Assembly (NCBI RefSeq): GCF_030373245.1
Contig: NZ_JAUCZF010000003.1
Span: 186,001-250,000 of the forward strand
DNA length: 64,000 nt
Origin: Hydrogenophaga sp.
GTDB lineage: Bacteria > Pseudomonadota > Gammaproteobacteria > Burkholderiales > Burkholderiaceae_C
Direction of reading: 5' to 3'
Positions 19,386 through 28,320 of the stretch are shown piece by piece. The notes under the pieces were generated by a model, which had not been told where the DNA came from, made no database searches, and was given only the letters and a program-made list of their open reading frames with translations. The translations under genes and the position numbers were made by a program. Positions within the stretch are counted from its first letter, which is position 1, and every line of letters starts with the position of its first letter.

Positions 19386-20702
19386 TCAGAGGCGCAGCAC
19401 AAACAGTGTGATCGACGGGAAGGCCAGCAGCACGCCGGTTCGGATGAAGTCGCTCGCCACAAACGGCAGGATGGCGCGGTAGGTCTGGGTAATCGGTGTG
19501 TCTCTCGCCAGGGAGTTGATCACGAAGAGGTTCATGCCCACCGGCGGTGTGATCAGGCCGACCTCCACCACGATCAGCACCAGGATGCCGAACCAGATCG
19601 CAAACTCTTCGGGCGGCAGGCCGAAGTCCAGGGCGGTGACGATGGGGAAAAAGACCGGGATCGTCAGCAGGATCATGGACAGCGAGTCCATGAAGCAGCC
19701 CAGGATGACATAGAGCACCAGGATGAAGACCAGCACCAGCATCGGGCTCACACCCCAGCCGCCCACCGCATTGGCCGCCTCCTGCGGCAACTGCGACAGC
19801 GCGAGGAAGGTGTTGTAGACCCCGGCGCCCAGCACGATCATGAAGATCATGCCGGTGGCCACGGCCGTACCCAGCACGGCCGCCAGCAGCGTCTTGCGGT
19901 TGAGGCCGCCGCTGAACCAGGCCGACAAGCCAGTGCCAAACGCACCGATGGCCGCACCCTCGGTGGGCGTGAACAGACCGCTGTAGATGCCGCCGACCAC
20001 GGCCACAAAGATCACCATCACGGGCCACACCTTGATGGTGGCGGCGATGCGGTCCTTCATGGGCATGGGCGGCAAGCTGCCCACGTCTTGCGGCCGGAGG
20101 CGAGCATAGATCGCGATCACGATCATGTAGCCCAGCGCCGCCAGCAGACCGGGCACAAACGCGGCCAGGAACAGCTTGGCGATGTTCTGCTCGGTCAGGA
20201 TGGCATAGATCACCAGCACCACCGAAGGCGGAATCAGGATGCCCAGCGTGCCGCCTGCGGCCAGACAGGCGGTGGAAATACCACCGGCATAACCGGCTCG
20301 CTTGAGCTCGGGCAAGGCGACCTGGCCCATCGTGGCCGCGGTGGCCAGCGAGGAGCCGCAAATGGCGCCAAAGCCAGCGCAGGCACCCACCGCCGCCATC
20401 GCCACGCCGCCCTTGCGGTGGCCGATCCAGGCCTCGGCCGCCTTGAACAGCGCCTGAGACAGGCCACCCAGCGCGGCAAACTGCCCCATGAGCAGAAAGA
20501 GCGGGATCACCGAGAGCGAGTAGCTGGAAAACGTGCTGAACGTCATCTGCTTGAGCTGGTTCAGGATCGGCATGTAGGAGCCGTAAACCATCCAGGCGCC
20601 GCCCAGACCGCACACCAGCATGGACAGGCCGATGGGGATGCGGATGAAGATCATCAGCAGCAGCAGCGGAAAGGACCAGAGGGCGAGTTCGACGTTGCTC
20701 AT
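19386..20702 (-). CDS. dctM: TRAP transporter large permease (DctM family)
   Basis: A 438-residue polytopic membrane protein that forms the sodium-coupled channel of a TRAP carrier. The N-terminus SNVELALWSFPLLLLMIFIRIPIG, GFGAICGSSLATAATMGQVALPE, and CLAAGGTLGILIPPSVVLVIY are diagnostic of the DctM family; about twelve hydrophobic segments run through it. The ATG at 20702 is preferred over an upstream in-frame start. The small permease (20805-21326) and the binding protein (21515-22543) precede it, so all three TRAP parts are present. Likely substrate: an aromatic acid, judged from neighbours. Confidence 0.93.
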   Translation of the reverse strand: MSNVELALWSFPLLLLMIFIRIPIGLSMLVCGLGGAWMVYGSYMPILNQLKQMTFSTFSSYSLSVIPLFLLMGQFAALGGLSQALFKAAEAWIGHRKGGVAMAAVGACAGFGAICGSSLATAATMGQVALPELKRAGYAGGISTACLAAGGTLGILIPPSVVLVIYAILTEQNIAKLFLAAFVPGLLAALGYMIVIAIYARLRPQDVGSLPPMPMKDRIAATIKVWPVMVIFVAVVGGIYSGLFTPTEGAAIGAFGTGLSAWFSGGLNRKTLLAAVLGTAVATGMIFMIVLGAGVYNTFLALSQLPQEAANAVGGWGVSPMLVLVFILVLYVILGCFMDSLSMILLTIPVFFPIVTALDFGLPPEEFAIWFGILVLIVVEVGLITPPVGMNLFVINSLARDTPITQTYRAILPFVASDFIRTGVLLAFPSITLFVLRL

Positions 20703-20804
20703 GATGGTGTGCAGGACAGGGTTTCGCCCGTGCAAAAAGAGGACCCGCAGCGCAGCGGGCGTTTCACAGAAGAGAACAAGGGTTTGCGAGCGAGGCGGCG
20801 CAAC

Positions 20805-21326
20805 TCAATGACCGGCATGAGCGTCCAGCGTCCAGCCTTTGGGCTCGGAGGCCAGTCCCAGCTGGGTCAGCGTGCGAGCGGCATAGGCCAGGCAGCCGAT
20901 CACGGCACCGGCCAGACAGAAAGCATAGGCCCACCAGACCGGCATCTGCAGGATGAAGGTGGTCTCCAGGTACTCCTTCTTCTCCAGCATGCCTTCCCAG
21001 AGCTTCCAGGTCATGACCAGCCAGACCAGCAGCATCAGCACGTCGCTAAAAATGTCCACCGCCCGCTGCGCCCAGCGCGGCGTGTGCATGTAGAGCAGAT
21101 CCACCGTGGCATGCCCCCCGCGCAGATAACACCAGGGCATGAAGAAGAACACCGCGATGCCAACCCCGATCTCGACCAGCTCAAAATCGCCCGGCACCGG
21201 ACCCAGGCCGACGTCGATCAGCGCACGACCCGTCACGCTGGCCACCACCAGCAGCACCAGCGCCACGAGCACCAGGCCGCCGATCAGCGCGGTCCAGTGA
21301 GACAGGCGGTATATCCAGGCAATCAT
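20805..21326 (-). CDS. dctQ: TRAP transporter small permease (DctQ family)
   Basis: A 173-residue membrane protein with four predicted helices. It begins MIAWIYRLSHWTALIGGLVLVALVLL and shows the family segment GDFELVEIGVGIAVFFFMPWCYLRGGHATVD in its centre. It is encoded 188 bases after dctP and 102 bases before dctM. The intervals are longer than usual, so independent translation is likely, but strand, order and family match a P-Q-M operon. Confidence 0.92.
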   Translation of the reverse strand: MIAWIYRLSHWTALIGGLVLVALVLLVVASVTGRALIDVGLGPVPGDFELVEIGVGIAVFFFMPWCYLRGGHATVDLLYMHTPRWAQRAVDIFSDVLMLLVWLVMTWKLWEGMLEKKEYLETTFILQMPVWWAYAFCLAGAVIGCLAYAARTLTQLGLASEPKGWTLDAHAGH

Positions 21327-21514
21327 GTTCGGTTCCTTGGCAGGCTCATCGAAAGCCTGAATTGTCTACGCCAAATCACAGCAGGCGCAAAACAGCCCCT
21401 CGTTGGGCCGTCATCACCAAGCACCAGCAGCCTACGGGGGAGCCGGCACCCACGAGGTGAAGCATGCGATCGCTGGACTGCTGTGCCTGGATGTCAGGCA
21501 CAGCAGCCCCCGGA

Positions 21515-22543
21515 TCACTTCGCGTACCTGGCAATCGCCTCCCGGGCCTCAGCCGCCAGCTTGGCGCCGTCGATGCCCTTGCTCTTGACGTCGTTCACCC
21601 AATCCGACTCGACCGACGCCGCGGCAGTGCGCCAGCGCTGGGTCTCGGCGGCGTCCAGCGCCACGATGTTGTTACCGGCCTTGACTGCCAGGTCGCGGCC
21701 GCGCACGTCGCCCTCGTCCATCGAGCGGGCAAACATCGCTCCCATCTCGGCGCCCGAGTTGTCATCGATCACCCTCTTCAGATCGGCCGGCAGCTTGCTG
21801 TAAGCGGCCTTGTTCATCGCCACCACGAAGGTGGTCACATACAGCGCCCGGTCACCGGCGAAGGTGGTGTGGTTTTTCACCAGTTCCTGCACCTTCAGCG
21901 CTGGCGCCACTTCCCAGGGGATGGTGGTGCCGTCCAGCACGCCTTTGGACAAGGCCTCGGTGACCGCTGGCACCGGCATACCCACCGGTGTGGCGCCCAG
22001 CTTGGTCAGCATGTTGTTGACGATGCGGGTGCCACCTCGGATCTTCATGCCGCGCAGGCTCTCCAGGCCAGTGACTGGCTGCTTGGTGTGAAACAGGCCA
22101 GGGCCATGGGTATGGAACGCCAGCACGTGCACGTCCTTGTACTCGTCCATCGCGTTTTTCTGCGCGTAGTCCCACAGCGCACGAGAGGTCTGCTCGGCCG
22201 ACAGGCCGGCCATGAAGGGCAGCTCGAACACTTCGGTCTTGGGGAAGCGACCCGGGGTATAGCCCTGCAGTGTCCAGACGATGTCGACCACGCCGTCGCG
22301 CGCCTGGTCAAACAGCTGGGGCGGCGTGCCACCGAGCTGCATCGAGCTGAACATCTGGACCTTGATGCGGCCCTTTGAGTCTTCCTCAACTTTCTTGGCC
22401 CAGGGCAGGATGGCCTTGGACGGCACCGTTCCCTGCGGCGGCAGGAACTGGTGGAAACGCAGCGTGACCTCTTGCGCCAGCGCCGCGCTGCTGGCAAGCA
22501 GCGAAAGGGTCAGGCAGATCGCGGTTTTCTTCAGTGAAATCAT
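21515..22543 (-). CDS. dctP: TRAP transporter periplasmic substrate-binding protein (DctP family)
   Basis: A 342-residue secreted binding protein. The ATG at 22543 (MISLKKTAICLTLSLLASSAALAQ) gives a clean signal peptide ending in ALA and is preceded by a CTGGAG ribosome site; the frame is open further upstream to 22744 without meaning. Family marks are LRFHQFLPPQGT, LFDQARDGVVDIVWTLQGYTPGRFP, the conserved Arg in GMKIRGGTRIVNNML and ALSKGVLDGTTIPWE. It begins the TRAP operon, and is divergent from the hydroxycinnamate cluster, which suggests it captures a phenylpropanoid or aromatic acid. Confidence 0.92.
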   Translation of the reverse strand: MISLKKTAICLTLSLLASSAALAQEVTLRFHQFLPPQGTVPSKAILPWAKKVEEDSKGRIKVQMFSSMQLGGTPPQLFDQARDGVVDIVWTLQGYTPGRFPKTEVFELPFMAGLSAEQTSRALWDYAQKNAMDEYKDVHVLAFHTHGPGLFHTKQPVTGLESLRGMKIRGGTRIVNNMLTKLGATPVGMPVPAVTEALSKGVLDGTTIPWEVAPALKVQELVKNHTTFAGDRALYVTTFVVAMNKAAYSKLPADLKRVIDDNSGAEMGAMFARSMDEGDVRGRDLAVKAGNNIVALDAAETQRWRTAAASVESDWVNDVKSKGIDGAKLAAEAREAIARYAK

Positions 22544-22790
22544 GGTTTGTCTCCAGAAAGGGAATGGGCGGGACAGCCGTCCGGCATGGCGTGGAATCTC
22601 CAAGGCTGCCAGAGCGACTGTGTTTCGTGGTCGGCACCAGGGCAAGTGCAAAAGGCTTCCAGGTGATATGCCAAAACGGAACATCGCACGCCAGGGGTTC
22701 TCTTGAAACCTCTGGCGCCACCCCGCAAGCGCACACGCTTTCACTCACCCTGTCAGCTCACATCTTTCCGGAATCCCTACCTGGAACCGC
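22544..22790. promoter_or_regulatory. Divergent regulatory region between dctP and the hydratase gene
   Basis: Together with the promoter that follows, this gap of about 310 bases separates two divergent operons and has no gene. It contains an imperfect inverted repeat at 22690-22716 (GCCAGGGGTT and AACCTCTGGC arms around an 7-base loop, one mismatch), a possible regulator site for the TRAP side. Confidence 0.4.
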
Positions 22791-22819
22791 TTGCGTTGGT
22801 TATTATTTATAACCATAAT
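22791..22819 (+). promoter_or_regulatory. Sigma-70 promoter with an embedded 19-bp operator palindrome
   Basis: A -35 box TTGCGT (22791-22796) and a -10 box CATAAT (22814-22819) are 17 bases apart. Between them lies TGGTTATTATTTATAACCA (22797-22815), two perfect 7-bp arms with a 5-base centre, markedly AT-rich in this GC-rich DNA. The gene it precedes is the hydratase start at 22854. Occlusion of the promoter by a dimeric repressor, probably the MarR protein at 32603, is the natural reading (inference). Confidence 0.7.
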
Positions 22820-22853
22820 TCAAACTCACCGCAAGCTCCAAAACCCCGATCCC

Positions 22854-23642
22854 ATGACACAAAACCACAATCAACTGAGCCTTCAGATTCGAGGGGATCA
22901 CAGCGAGATTGCTGTGGTCACGCTGACCAGACCCGCCAAGCGAAATGCGCTCAACGACGCACTCGTCATCGCCCTTCGCGACACCTTCCAGAACCTGCCC
23001 GCCTCTGTCCGCGCAGCGGTGATCCACGGGGAGGGCGACCACTTCTGCGCCGGCCTGGATCTGTCCGAATTGAGCGAACGGGACGCGGGGCAAGGCATGA
23101 TGCATTCACGCATGTGGCACACCGCACTCGATGCGCTGGAAAAGGGACAAGTGCCGGTGGTGGCTGCGTTGCACGGTGCGGTGGTGGGTGGTGGACTGGA
23201 GCTGGCCAGCGCCTGCCACATCCGGGTGGCAGACGAATCGGCCTTCTTCGCCTTGCCCGAAGGCAGCCGCGGCATTTTTGTGGGTGGCGGCGGTTCGGTG
23301 CGCGTCCCCAAGCTGATTGGTGCGGCGCGCATGGCCGACATGATGTTCACCGGCCGCGTCTACAAGGCCGCCGAAGCCGAGCGCATTGGCCTGGCCCAAT
23401 ACCTCGTGCCCGCCGGCAGTGCCTTTGACAAAGCCTTCGAGCTCGCCACGCGCATCGCCAGCAACGCACCGCTGACCAACTACGCGCTGATGCATGCCTT
23501 GCCGCGCATCGCCGAGCAGCCAGCCGACCACGGACTGTTCACCGAATCGCTGGTGGCTGCCATTGCGCAATCTGCGCCTGAAGCCAAGGCGCGGGTGCGC
23601 GCTTTTCTTGACGGCAAGGCCGCCAAGGTCAGCAAAGACTGA
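22854..23642 (+). CDS. Enoyl-CoA hydratase/isomerase family protein (hydroxycinnamoyl-CoA hydratase candidate)
   Basis: A 262-residue crotonase-fold protein. The oxyanion-hole segments are AKRNALND and DHFCAGLDLSEL, and the active-site region GAVVGGGLELASACHIRVADE plus FALPEGSRGIFVGGGGS carries the two expected Glu positions. The ATG at 22854 (MTQNHNQLSLQIRG) lies 35 bases after the -10 box. It starts a cluster with a CoA ligase, thiolase, dehydrogenase and thioesterase, so it probably hydrates a cinnamoyl-CoA to the 3-hydroxyphenylpropionyl-CoA. A retro-aldol lyase (vanillin-forming) function cannot be excluded, but the presence of thiolase and dehydrogenase argues against it. Confidence 0.85.
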   Translation: MTQNHNQLSLQIRGDHSEIAVVTLTRPAKRNALNDALVIALRDTFQNLPASVRAAVIHGEGDHFCAGLDLSELSERDAGQGMMHSRMWHTALDALEKGQVPVVAALHGAVVGGGLELASACHIRVADESAFFALPEGSRGIFVGGGGSVRVPKLIGAARMADMMFTGRVYKAAEAERIGLAQYLVPAGSAFDKAFELATRIASNAPLTNYALMHALPRIAEQPADHGLFTESLVAAIAQSAPEAKARVRAFLDGKAAKVSKD

Positions 23643-23713
23643 GCCTGCTTCCCGCTCCCGCAACCCGGCACCAGACCGGGTGCCGATCCCTACCCGACAC
23701 CGGAGAGAGAGAC

Positions 23714-25594
23714 ATGAACACAGCAGTCCACCCTGCCAGCTACCGCCCGTTGGGCTTTGGCGTCACGCGCGGCGTCTTGCGAGACGGCGCACCCGGCGTG
23801 CACTACCTGAGCGCCGATCAAACCTTGCTGCCCTACCCCGAACGCCTCACCGATCGGCTGATGCTCTGGGCGCGCGAGCGCCCAGAGCAAACGCTCTTTG
23901 CGCAGCGCACCAAGCTGGCCGACGGCAGCAGAGGTGACTGGCGGCACATCACCTTCGCACAGGCGCTGGAGGCTGCTCGGCGCATCGGCCAGGGGCTGAT
24001 CGACCGCGGCCTTTCGGCCGAGCGGCCGGTGTTGATCCTCAGCGAAAACGATCTGGAACATGCGCTGCTGGCCCTGGGCTGCATGCTGGTTGGCGTTCCA
24101 TGGTGCCCGACCTCGCCACCGTATTCGCTGATCAGCCAGGACTTCGACAAGCTCAGACACGTGGTCAAGACGCTCACGCCAGGCCTGGTGTTCGCCAGCG
24201 ACGCCAGCCGCTACGGGCGCGCCATGCTGGCCACCATCGCTGAAGACGTGGAGCTGGTCTGCACCGAAGGCGCCGTACCCGGTCGCGCCACCACCTCGTT
24301 TGCCGCGCTGCTGGCCACCGAACCCACCGGGGCAGTGGATGCCGCCATGGCTGCCACCGGGCCAGACACGATTGTCAAGTTCCTGTTCACCTCAGGCTCG
24401 ACCAAGATGCCCAAGGCGGTCATCAACACGCAGCGCATGTGGTGTGCCAACCAGCAGCAGATGACGCAGTCGATGCCGGTGATCACCGATGGCGACCTGG
24501 TGCTGATCGACTGGCTGCCCTGGAACCACACCTTCGGCGGCAACCACAACTTCGGCATGGTGATCTACAACGGCGGCACGCTCTATATCGACGAAGGCAA
24601 GCCCACGCCGGCCCTGATGGCCGAGACGCTGCGCAACCTGCGCGAGATCGCGCCCACGGTCTATTTCAACGTGCCCACCGGCTTCGAGGCGATTGCCCTC
24701 GCCATGAAGCAGGCCACGGACGAAGGAAGGCAGTTGCGCAGGACTTTCCTTTCGCGCGTGCGCATGTTTTTCTATGCCGGCGCGGCGCTGGCCCAGCCCG
24801 TCTGGGACAGCCTCTACGACAGCGAGGAAGCCGAGATTGGCGAGCGCATCGTCATGACCTCGGGCCTGGGCATGACCGAGTCCGGACCGTTCGGCCTCTA
24901 TGTCACGAGCCCGAACGTGCGAGCGGGTTATCTGGGTCTGCCGACACCCGGACTGGACCTCAAACTGGTCGACAAGGAGGGCAAGACCGAGGTGCGCTAC
25001 CGCGGGCCGAACATCACGCCCGGCTACTGGCGCATGCCCGACGAAACGGTCGAGGCGTTCGACGAAGAAGGCTTCTTCAAGACCGGCGACGCGGTCCAGT
25101 GGATTGACGAGACCGACATTCACCAGGGGCTGCGCTTCGATGGCCGCATCGCTGAGGACTTCAAGCTCGCCACCGGCACGTTTGTCAGTGTGGGCCCATT
25201 GCGCGGCAAGATCATTGCGACCGGCGCCCCCTATGTCCAGGACGTTGTCCTCACGGGCCTGAACCTCAAGGAAGTCGGCGCCATGGTGTTCCCGACCGCG
25301 GCTGTGCGGCAGCTCGCAGGCCTGCCCGCCGACGCCTCGATGCACGAAGTGCTGGATGCCCCGGAGGTGCTCGCCCATTTCCAGACCGTGATCGACGCGC
25401 TGGCGCGCACGTCAACGGGCAGCGCCAACCGCATCGCCCGCCTGTGCCTGCTGGCCGATCCGCCCACCATCGACCGCGGCGAGATCACCGACAAGGGCTC
25501 GATCAACCAGCGTGCTGTGCTGGCCCACCGCGCCGACACCGTCGACAAGCTGCACGCCGACGAGTTGCGCTACATCATCAAACCGACCGTCTGA
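23714..25594 (+). CDS. Feruloyl-CoA synthase-like hydroxycinnamate CoA ligase
   Basis: A 626-residue adenylate-forming ligase whose overall pattern matches feruloyl-CoA synthases. The phosphate loop is FLFTSGSTKMPKAVINTQRM, followed by DWLPWNHTFGGNHNFG, which is typical of this branch, then MTSGLGMTESGPFG and the hinge GFFKTGDAVQWID. The final catalytic Lys lies in GEITDKGSINQRAVL. It follows the hydratase by 71 bases. It would activate ferulate, p-coumarate, caffeate or their dihydro forms with ATP and CoA in the cytoplasm. Which is preferred cannot be read from sequence. Confidence 0.88.
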   Translation: MNTAVHPASYRPLGFGVTRGVLRDGAPGVHYLSADQTLLPYPERLTDRLMLWARERPEQTLFAQRTKLADGSRGDWRHITFAQALEAARRIGQGLIDRGLSAERPVLILSENDLEHALLALGCMLVGVPWCPTSPPYSLISQDFDKLRHVVKTLTPGLVFASDASRYGRAMLATIAEDVELVCTEGAVPGRATTSFAALLATEPTGAVDAAMAATGPDTIVKFLFTSGSTKMPKAVINTQRMWCANQQQMTQSMPVITDGDLVLIDWLPWNHTFGGNHNFGMVIYNGGTLYIDEGKPTPALMAETLRNLREIAPTVYFNVPTGFEAIALAMKQATDEGRQLRRTFLSRVRMFFYAGAALAQPVWDSLYDSEEAEIGERIVMTSGLGMTESGPFGLYVTSPNVRAGYLGLPTPGLDLKLVDKEGKTEVRYRGPNITPGYWRMPDETVEAFDEEGFFKTGDAVQWIDETDIHQGLRFDGRIAEDFKLATGTFVSVGPLRGKIIATGAPYVQDVVLTGLNLKEVGAMVFPTAAVRQLAGLPADASMHEVLDAPEVLAHFQTVIDALARTSTGSANRIARLCLLADPPTIDRGEITDKGSINQRAVLAHRADTVDKLHADELRYIIKPTV

Positions 25595-25605
25595 AAGGCA
25601 TCACC

Positions 25606-26853
25606 ATGGCAACCCAAGGATTCTTCAATTCGTTTGATGACGTGGTCATCCTCGGCGGTGTGCGCACCCCGATGGTGGACTACTGCGGCGCGCTCGGGCA
25701 TGTCTCGCCCACCGACCTGGGCATCAAGGTGGCGCGCGAAGCGCTGGCGCGCACCGGCATCCTTCCTGAGGAGATCGGTTCCGTCGTCACCGGCAACATG
25801 GCACCTGGTGATTTCGACCAGTTCTTCCTGCCGCGCCACATCGGCCTCTACGCGGGTGTGCCGGTCACCGTACCCGCGCTGATGGCGCAACGCATATGCG
25901 GCACCGGATTCGAGTTGTTCCGCCAGGCAGGCGAGCACATCAGCGGCGGCCTGTGTGACGCGGCGCTGGTGGTGGGCACCGAGAACATGACGCGCAACCC
26001 GATTGCGGCCTTCGATCACCGCACCGGCTTCAAGCTGGGCGCACCGGTGGGCTTCAAAGACTACATGTGGGAAGCCCTGAAAGACCCGGCAGCCGGCATC
26101 AACATGATCCAGACCGCCGAGAACCTGGCGAAGAAGTACGGCATCACGCGCGAGGAAGTCGACGCCTTCGCCTCGGCATCGTTCGCCAGGGCCGTGGCTG
26201 CGCAGGAAAGCGGCTTCCTGGCGGGGGAGATCGTGTCGGTGGTCAGCGAGAAGTTCGAAGTCGATGGCTACAAGACGCGTGGCATCAAGCTGCAGGGCAA
26301 ACTCACCGAAGTGGACCGCGACACGCATCCGCGCATCTCGCCTGTGGACGTGCTGGCCAAACTCAGACCCGTGTTTGAGGGTGGCGTGCAGACCGGTGGC
26401 AACAGCTCGGCGCTGGTCGATGCCGCAGCAGCCTGCGTGGTCACGTCCGGCACCTATGCCAGGGCCCAGGGCAAGGCGCCGCTGGCCCGCGTGGTGGGCG
26501 CTGCCGTGGTGGGCGTGCCGCCCGAGATCATGGGCATCGGACCGGCCCCGGCCATCCGCCTGCTGCTGCAGCGCACCGGCCTCAAGCTCGATGACATTGG
26601 CCGCTTTGAGGTCAATGAAGCGCAAGGCGCGCAGACCTTGTCGGTGGCCAAGGACCTGGGCATGGACATCAGCAGGCTCAACGTCAACGGCGGCGCCATC
26701 GCACTGGGTCACCCGCTGGCCGCCACCGGCGTGCGCCTGACGCTCACGCTGGCGCGCGAGTTGCAGCGCAGCGGCCTGAAGTACGGCATTTCCAGCGCCT
26801 GCGTGGGCGGTGGCCAGGGCATTGCGTTGCTCATCGAAAACCTGAGCCTATGA
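25606..26853 (+). CDS. Thiolase (acetyl-CoA acyltransferase), beta-ketoacyl-CoA cleaving
   Basis: A 415-residue thiolase. The nucleophilic Cys lies in ALMAQRICGTGFELFRQAGE, the VNGGAIALGHPLAATGVR block gives the conserved His, and SSACVGGGQGIALLIE carries the second Cys, so the active site is complete. The ATG at 25606 follows the ligase stop by 11 bases. In this cluster it would split a 3-keto-phenylpropionyl-CoA into benzoyl-type CoA and acetyl-CoA, the chain-shortening step of the CoA-dependent beta-oxidative pathway. Confidence 0.92.
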   Translation: MATQGFFNSFDDVVILGGVRTPMVDYCGALGHVSPTDLGIKVAREALARTGILPEEIGSVVTGNMAPGDFDQFFLPRHIGLYAGVPVTVPALMAQRICGTGFELFRQAGEHISGGLCDAALVVGTENMTRNPIAAFDHRTGFKLGAPVGFKDYMWEALKDPAAGINMIQTAENLAKKYGITREEVDAFASASFARAVAAQESGFLAGEIVSVVSEKFEVDGYKTRGIKLQGKLTEVDRDTHPRISPVDVLAKLRPVFEGGVQTGGNSSALVDAAAACVVTSGTYARAQGKAPLARVVGAAVVGVPPEIMGIGPAPAIRLLLQRTGLKLDDIGRFEVNEAQGAQTLSVAKDLGMDISRLNVNGGAIALGHPLAATGVRLTLTLARELQRSGLKYGISSACVGGGQGIALLIENLSL

Positions 26854-26856
26854 ACA

Positions 26857-26915
26857 CCCCCGCCGCGCTCTGCGCGTCCCCCTCAAGGGGGCAACACCAG
26901 TGGCCTGGCCAAGCC
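26857..26915. repeat. Interspersed intergenic repeat, variant copy before the dehydrogenase gene
   Basis: A short GC-rich element directly after the thiolase stop: CCCC-rich start, inverted CGCGCTCTGCGCG core, CCCCTCAAGGGGG and the tail CCAGTGGCCTGGCCAAGCC. A related copy occurs at 27740-27807, directly after the dehydrogenase stop and in the same orientation. Both therefore bracket that gene. Confidence 0.65.
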
Positions 26916-26974
26916 ATTTCTGTGGTGTCCCTGGGTCACTCCACCTCTCGCCAACTTCTTCTCTGGAGCAATCA

Positions 26975-27739
26975 ATGAACATCCAAGGACATGCCGCCCT
27001 CGTCACCGGCGGAGGCTCCGGCCTCGGCGAAGCCACCGCCCGCGAACTCGCCCGCCTGGGCGCCAAGGTCGCGGTGCTCGACTTGAACCTGGAGAACGCG
27101 CAGCGCGTGGCGACCGAGATCGGCGGCGTGGCGGTGGCCTGCAACGTGGTGGACCCCGAGAGCATGCAGGCCGCCATCGATCAAGCCGCAGCAGCCCATG
27201 GCCCGGCCCGCATCCTGATGCAGATCGCCGGCATCGGCAGTGCCAAGCGCGTGGTCGGCAAGGACGGCAAGGCCGCACCGCTGGAAGACTTCGCCAAGGT
27301 GATCAACGTCAACCTCATCGGCACCTACAACGCGGCCCGCCTGTTCGCCGCCGCCTGCGCTCAGCTGGAGCCCATGGAAGACGGCGAACGCGGCGTGATG
27401 GTGTTCACCGCCAGCGTGGCCGCGTTCGACGGCCAGGTGGGCCAGCAGGCCTACAGCGCGTCCAAAGCCGGCGTGGCTGGCATGACGCTGCCCATGGCGC
27501 GCGACCTGGCGCAGCACGGCATCCGCGTCTGCACCATCGCGCCGGGCCTGTTCCTCACACCGCTGATGAGGACCCTGCCCGAGCCGGTGCAGCAATCGCT
27601 GGCCGCCAGCATTCCGTTTCCGAATCGCCTGGGAAAACCCGAGGAATTCGCCCAGCTCGCCGTCCATGTCGTCACCAACGGCCACCTCAATGGCGAGGTG
27701 ATCCGGCTCGACGGCGCGCTCCGGATGAGTCCTCGGTAA
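26975..27739 (+). CDS. Short-chain dehydrogenase (3-hydroxyacyl-CoA dehydrogenase type 2-like)
   Basis: A 254-residue SDR. The cofactor loop is TGGGSGLGEATAREL, Asp in VLDLNLENA suggests NAD preference, and the catalytic YSASKAGV block with the upstream Ser of FTASVAAF is complete. The long insert around ILMQIAGIGSAKRV and the PNRLGKPEEFAQLAVHV end match the HSD17B10-type 3-hydroxyacyl-CoA dehydrogenases. The ATG at 26975 has a CTGGAG ribosome site. It would oxidise the 3-hydroxyphenylpropionyl-CoA made by the hydratase, feeding the thiolase. It is the only gene in the cluster flanked on both sides by genomic repeats. Confidence 0.88.
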   Translation: MNIQGHAALVTGGGSGLGEATARELARLGAKVAVLDLNLENAQRVATEIGGVAVACNVVDPESMQAAIDQAAAAHGPARILMQIAGIGSAKRVVGKDGKAAPLEDFAKVINVNLIGTYNAARLFAAACAQLEPMEDGERGVMVFTASVAAFDGQVGQQAYSASKAGVAGMTLPMARDLAQHGIRVCTIAPGLFLTPLMRTLPEPVQQSLAASIPFPNRLGKPEEFAQLAVHVVTNGHLNGEVIRLDGALRMSPR

Positions 27740-27807
27740 CCCCCCTCGCCACCGCTGCGCGGCGTCACCCCCCAGGGGGCAGCGCTGGTGGCCCGGCAAA
27801 GCCGGTT
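27740..27807. repeat. Interspersed intergenic repeat, variant copy after the dehydrogenase gene
   Basis: Begins at the base after the dehydrogenase stop. It shows CGCTGCGCGGCG, CCCCCCAGGGGGCAGCG and a GGTGGCCCGGCAAAGCC tail. The order of blocks matches the copy at 26857-26915, with the same orientation. Confidence 0.65.
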
Positions 27808-27850
27808 CCACGGCGCCCTTGCTCAAACCCTTCATTCGACTCTTGCTGCT

Positions 27851-28270
27851 ATGTCAAAAACCGTTGTGTATGAAGTCGAGGTGATGTTCGGCGACTGCGA
27901 TCCGGCCGGCATCGTTTTCTTTCCCAATTTCAGCAAATGGATGGACGCCTCCTCGCTGAACTTTTTCGTGCAGTGTGGCGTGCCGCCCTGGCGCGAGCTG
28001 GTCAAGACCACCGGCATCATCGGCACCCCCCTGCTGGAGATCCACACCAAGTTCATGAAGCCGGCCACTTACGGGGAGCGGCTGCAGATCCACACCAGCG
28101 TCATCGAGTGGCGCGAGAAGGTGTTCATCCACAAGCATGTGATCAAGCGCGGCGACACCGTGCTGTGCGAAGGCACCGAGACCCGCGCCTTCTGCATGCG
28201 ATTGCAGGGCGAGCCCGACCGCATCAAGGCGATCCCGGTGCCCTTAGACATCAAGGCCCTTTGCAGCTGA
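27851..28270 (+). CDS. Acyl-CoA thioesterase of the 4-hydroxybenzoyl-CoA thioesterase type
   Basis: A 139-residue hotdog-fold thioesterase. The family motif FGDCDPAGIVFFPNFSKWMD (catalytic Asp in DCDPAGIVFFP) is present near residues 14-33; MKPATYGERLQIHT and VLCEGTETRAF complete the fold. The frame is open upstream to 27788, but the ATG at 27851 (MSKTVVYEVEVMFGD) fits the family. It would release the aromatic acid (protocatechuate, vanillate or 4-hydroxybenzoate) from its CoA ester after the thiolase step. Confidence 0.9.
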   Translation: MSKTVVYEVEVMFGDCDPAGIVFFPNFSKWMDASSLNFFVQCGVPPWRELVKTTGIIGTPLLEIHTKFMKPATYGERLQIHTSVIEWREKVFIHKHVIKRGDTVLCEGTETRAFCMRLQGEPDRIKAIPVPLDIKALCS

Positions 28271-28320
28271 CGTCCTCGCAGAAGGACGCCCGATTCCCCC
28301 ACCCGGAACAGGAGACAGAC

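Noticed and set aside
19380..21803. An 807-codon open frame on the plus strand
   Set aside because: Antisense to the TRAP permease genes; protein is Gln/His/Arg-rich with no domain.
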